Source: Dehalobacter sp. DCM (GTDB taxonomy: Bacteria; Bacillota; Desulfitobacteriia; Desulfitobacteriales; Syntrophobotulaceae). Taken from it: a DNA stretch of 64,000 nucleotides. Location: positions 992,001 through 1,056,000 of the forward strand of contig NZ_CP092282.1 in NCBI RefSeq assembly GCF_024972775.1. The letters are read 5' to 3'. Below the pieces are notes generated by a model. The model was given only the letters and a program-made list of their open reading frames with translations, made no database searches and was not told where the DNA came from. Shown in pieces: positions 61,162 through 64,000 of this stretch; the stretch's first letter is position 1; each line of letters starts with the position of its first letter. A program made the position numbers and the translations under genes.

Positions 61162-61859
61162 ACGCAGCATTATATGGAATAGGCGTTGGGCCTGGGGACT
61201 TTGAACTAATGACGCTGAAGGCGATACGGATCATCAAAGAAGCAGACCTGATTGCTGTTCCGCGTACCGATGAAAAAGAAATGACCGCCTGGAATATCGC
61301 TAAGCAGGCCGTTGATCTTTCCCAAAAAGAAATACTCGAACTCTATATGCCGATGACCCGGGATGCTCAAATACTGGCACAAAGCCATCAAAAAGCGGCT
61401 GAGCTCATCATGGACCAGCTCAAACAGAACAGGTCGGTGGCGTTTCTGACCCTCGGGGACCCGTCAATCTACTCGACATATATTTATTTGCACAACCGAG
61501 TACTGGATGCGGGTTATGATGCCCGGCTGATACCGGGAGTCCCCTCTTTCTGCGCAGTTGCCGCCCGGCTCAACACCCCCCTTTGCGAGGGAGCGCAGCC
61601 GCTGCACATTATTCCGGCATCCTATGAGGGATCCTTCGATTATCTGAGTTGGGGCGGGACCAAGGTCCTAATGAAATCCGGCAAAGAATTCAGCAACGTG
61701 AAGGAAGAATTGCTCAGCAGAGACCTGGTTGAGGATACCCAGATGGTAGAATGCTGCGGTATGCCCACGGAGAGAGTGTATCATGATATCCGAAATGCCA
61801 AGGGGAAAGCAAGCTATTTTTCGACGATCATTGTCAAAGAAAAGGAGATCACCAAATGA
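61158..61859 (+). CDS. cbiL: Cobalt-factor II C20-methyltransferase CbiL
   Basis: A 233-residue SAM-dependent tetrapyrrole methylase adding the C20 methyl to cobalt-precorrin-2. GIGVGPGDFELMTLKA is the glycine-rich SAM-binding start, FLTLGDPSIYSTY the second family motif, and PGVPSFCAVAA the third, all typical of CbiL/CobI. ATG overlaps the cbiD stop, and its own stop overlaps the cbiF start, showing translational coupling. Confidence 0.93.
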   Translation: MNAALYGIGVGPGDFELMTLKAIRIIKEADLIAVPRTDEKEMTAWNIAKQAVDLSQKEILELYMPMTRDAQILAQSHQKAAELIMDQLKQNRSVAFLTLGDPSIYSTYIYLHNRVLDAGYDARLIPGVPSFCAVAARLNTPLCEGAQPLHIIPASYEGSFDYLSWGGTKVLMKSGKEFSNVKEELLSRDLVEDTQMVECCGMPTERVYHDIRNAKGKASYFSTIIVKEKEITK

Positions 61860-62620
61860 TTTATTTTGTTGGAGCCGGTCCGGGAGCAGTTGATTTGATT
61901 ACCGTGCGCGGCAGAACGCTCTTAGAACAGGCCGATGTTGTCATCTATGCCGGTTCATTGGTTAATCCGGAACATTTGAGCGTTACAAAAAAAGAATGTG
62001 TCATTTACGACAGTGCGAAAATGACGTTGGAAGACGTGATCGCAGTGATGGTTCCTGCCGAACGGGCTGGAAAAAAAGTGGTTCGCCTGCATACCGGTGA
62101 TCCGAGCATTTACGGTGCGATCCGTGAACAAATGGATCTGCTCGATGAAGAAAAAATTCCTTACGAAGTGGTTCCCGGAGTCAGCTCTTTTTTCGGTGCA
62201 GCTGCCTCCCTAAAGAAAGAATATACCTTACCGGACATCAGTCAGACTGTGATCATCACCCGGATGGAAGGCAGAACTCCGGTACCACCGAAAGAAGATA
62301 TTGCGCTATTGGCATCCCATCAGGCCACCATGGCGATTTTTCTCAGTACCGGGATGCTGGATAATTTAAGTGCTAAGCTGATCGCAGGCGGTTATACAGC
62401 TGACACACCGACGGCCATCGTCTATAAGGCCACATGGCCCGACGAGAAACATTTCCATTGTACGGTAGGGACCTTGGCCCAAACAGCCCGCGACAATCAG
62501 ATCACCAAGACCGCGTTGATTCTCGTAGGATGGTTTTTGGGGGATGTCTACGACCGTTCCAAACTCTATGATCCGACATTTACCCATGAATTTCGGGAAG
62601 GTAACGATTCGCGATCTTGA
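61856..62620 (+). CDS. cbiF: Cobalt-precorrin-4 C11-methyltransferase CbiF
   Basis: A 254-residue tetrapyrrole methylase. FVGAGPGAVDLITVRG, VVRLHTGDPSIYGAI and PGVSSFFGAAASL match CbiF/CobM, which adds the C11 methyl. It starts inside the cbiL stop and is followed by cbiG after 15 bp. Pathway order CbiL, CbiF, CbiG and CbiD is contiguous here; cbiH, cbiE, cbiT, cbiJ and cbiC must lie beyond the window. Confidence 0.95.
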   Translation: MIYFVGAGPGAVDLITVRGRTLLEQADVVIYAGSLVNPEHLSVTKKECVIYDSAKMTLEDVIAVMVPAERAGKKVVRLHTGDPSIYGAIREQMDLLDEEKIPYEVVPGVSSFFGAAASLKKEYTLPDISQTVIITRMEGRTPVPPKEDIALLASHQATMAIFLSTGMLDNLSAKLIAGGYTADTPTAIVYKATWPDEKHFHCTVGTLAQTARDNQITKTALILVGWFLGDVYDRSKLYDPTFTHEFREGNDSRS

Positions 62621-62635
62621 AAATGAGGGTTGATC

Positions 62636-63694
62636 ATGAAAATAGGCATCCTGGCCTTTACGGTCAACGGTGCGGATCTCGCACAGAAAATAAAAAAGGT
62701 GTTTGCATCCCAGGGTGATGAAGCCCGCTGTTATCTGCCGGAAAAACTTTGCGGACAAATCGGCGGCACGGAGCTGGCAGAGCCGATCCTGCCTGATTTA
62801 ATAAGCTTCACGGGCAGACTGTTTACGGCGAATGAGGCCTTGGTATTTGTCGGGGCCTGTGGGATCGCAGTGCGGGCCATCGCCCCCTTCGTCCGGGATA
62901 AGACGGCCGATCCGGCAATTATATGCCTTGATGAAAAGGGAAAGTTTGTCATTCCGCTTTTGTCCGGTCATATTGGCGGTGCCAATAGGCTGGCCGACAG
63001 GATTGCTGAGTCGCTGCAGGCCGTCCCGGTGCTTACTACCGCTACAGATGTCAACAATCTCTTTGCCGTTGACGAATGGGCCGCAGTCCATGATGCCTGG
63101 ATATCCGATATGAAAGCAGCGAAAGAAATCTCAGCGCGGCTGCTGGCAGCTAAGCCTGTGGGCTTTTACAGCGAACTGAAAATTGAAGGAAAATTGCCCC
63201 GACTAATCCAAAAGGATCGACCTGACCTTGATCTTGGCATTTGTGTTTCGCTGAATGCCAAGATACACCCATTTACACACACGTTGAATATTGTTCCGCG
63301 GACGGTATATCTCGGGATCGGCTGCCGGCGAGGTACGCCGCAGAAAGAGATCGGAGAGCTCGTATTGGAGCAGCTGGAAAAAAACAGGATCAGTCCCGAG
63401 GCGGTTGCAGGGATTGCCAGCATCGACCTTAAGGAAGATGAACAGGGTTTGCAGGACTTTGCTGCCCAAAATAGCCTGCCGCTGCATTTTTATACGAAAG
63501 ACCAGCTTCTTACCGTACCGGGTAACTATACAGAGTCAGAATTTGTCAGCACGATTACCGGTGTCGGTAATGTTTGTGAACGGGCTGCCGTACTGGCAAG
63601 CGCCGGTGGGAGCCTGATCAGTCCGAAAGTATCCGCTCATGGGGTGACCGTTGCTCTGGCCCAGAAGGAATGGAGGGTTAGCTTTGAATATTAG
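62636..63694 (+). CDS. cbiG: Cobalt-precorrin-5A hydrolase CbiG
   Basis: A 352-residue protein that opens the delta-lactone of cobalt-precorrin-5A and releases acetaldehyde. The N-terminal domain has VFVGACGIAVRAIAPF and PLLSGHIGGANRLA; the C-terminal CbiG_C domain has GIGCRRGTPQKEI and GVGNVCERAAVLAS. Start ATG 62636 follows GAGGG and is preferred over TTG 62630. Its TAG stop overlaps the hemA start by 11 bases. Confidence 0.95.
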   Translation: MKIGILAFTVNGADLAQKIKKVFASQGDEARCYLPEKLCGQIGGTELAEPILPDLISFTGRLFTANEALVFVGACGIAVRAIAPFVRDKTADPAIICLDEKGKFVIPLLSGHIGGANRLADRIAESLQAVPVLTTATDVNNLFAVDEWAAVHDAWISDMKAAKEISARLLAAKPVGFYSELKIEGKLPRLIQKDRPDLDLGICVSLNAKIHPFTHTLNIVPRTVYLGIGCRRGTPQKEIGELVLEQLEKNRISPEAVAGIASIDLKEDEQGLQDFAAQNSLPLHFYTKDQLLTVPGNYTESEFVSTITGVGNVCERAAVLASAGGSLISPKVSAHGVTVALAQKEWRVSFEY

Positions 63695-64000
63695 AATGAT
63701 CGGCATCGATCATGAAAAAGCGTCCTTAAAGGAACGTGAACTGTTTGCCTTTACGCCGACTCAAAGCAGACAAGCGATGGAGGCTGTTGTCAAAAGGGAC
63801 GGTATGGAAGGGGCCGTGATTATTTCCACCTGTAACCGTACGGAGCTATGGCTCAGCGAAAAAGAGGGTTACATGGTTGATTTGGCCCAAGTTCTATGTG
63901 ACCTGAAAAACTTGGAGAAGACAGAACGGGAAAACTATGAGCACCTCTTTGTCCTTCGCCGTTCCCAAGAAGCGTATGTTCACCTTTTTCAGACGGCCTG
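63684..64000 (+). CDS. hemA: Glutamyl-tRNA reductase, 3' end cut by window edge
   Basis: The first 105 residues are visible: NIRMIGIDHEKASLKERE and the active-site STCNRTELW segment, whose Cys forms the thioester with glutamate. It reduces Glu-tRNA to glutamate-1-semialdehyde, the first committed step of tetrapyrrole synthesis, feeding the cobalamin pathway upstream in the same operon. TTG 63684 with GGAGGG 8 bases upstream is preferred; ATG 63696 is possible. The family length is about 430 residues. Confidence 0.93.
   Translation, partial: MNIRMIGIDHEKASLKERELFAFTPTQSRQAMEAVVKRDGMEGAVIISTCNRTELWLSEKEGYMVDLAQVLCDLKNLEKTERENYEHLFVLRRSQEAYVHLFQTA

Overview
The window reads as chromosomal DNA of a strictly anaerobic, low- to mid-GC Gram-positive bacterium, most likely a member of the Peptococcaceae (Desulfitobacterium/Dehalobacter relatives). 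This is an inference from gene content: class III ribonucleotide reductase, a Tat-exported NiFe uptake hydrogenase, anaerobic (cbi-type) cobalamin synthesis, strong AGGAGG ribosome binding sites, and a bacterial pyrrolysine system with a split synthetase. No 16S rRNA gene or phylogenetic marker was available to confirm it.

Layout. 1-9.2 kb: the end of htpG, a ZIP metal transporter, an OmpR/EnvZ-type two-component pair, full-length cobalamin-dependent methionine synthase (metH), and an unknown basic repeat protein. 9.4-18.3 kb: nrdR-nrdD-nrdG, a GNAT acetyltransferase, sppA and an RDD protein, a signal peptidase, an SGNH esterase and a membrane-anchored glycosidase-like protein. 18.3-22.5 kb: NiFe hydrogenase genes (small subunit, large subunit, cytochrome b) and a YgbA-like protein. 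22.7-29.4 kb: type III glutamine synthetase, AmmeMemoRadiSam genes and an ammonium transporter. 29.6-34.1 kb: two cyclic-di-GMP proteins flanking gene remnants. 34.7-50.4 kb: the methylamine/pyrrolysine island. 50.5-59.4 kb: galE, a YhcC-like radical SAM protein, a probable glutamate 2,3-aminomutase, a GntR-TrkA_C regulator with a LytS-like kinase, acpS, nnr and alr. 59.4-64 kb: a cobalamin riboswitch and cbiD-cbiL-cbiF-cbiG-hemA (hemA runs off the edge).

The centre of interest is the island at 34.7-48.8 kb. mtmC and mtmB encode monomethylamine:corrinoid methyl transfer, and mtmB is interrupted by one in-frame UAG at codon 204, the expected pyrrolysine position. A tRNA-Pyl with a CUA anticodon, pylB, pylC, pylD, pylSn and pylSc follow, with a RamA-type corrinoid activator and a MetH-activation-like protein. 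A divergent operon carries a UroD-type methyltransferase fused to a thioredoxin-like domain, a CobW GTPase and a BioB-like radical SAM enzyme. The pylSn stop is itself a UAG, and pylSc continues in the same frame, so pyrrolysine insertion there would give a one-piece synthetase. Cobalamin made by the cbi operon would serve MtmC and MetH, and ammonia released from methylamine links the island to glutamine synthetase and Amt.

Two further patterns cut across the window. (1) Intergenic multi-hairpin elements carry at least eight hairpins with ANGGAN hexaloops like CsrA/RsmA sites. Several of them lie inside short dispersed repeats ending in AGTAC. (2) The leaders of glnA, amt and the UroD operon each hold an intrinsic terminator whose 5' arm overlaps a hairpin with an A1/G4 hexaloop, suggesting ANTAR-type antitermination shared by nitrogen genes and methylamine genes.
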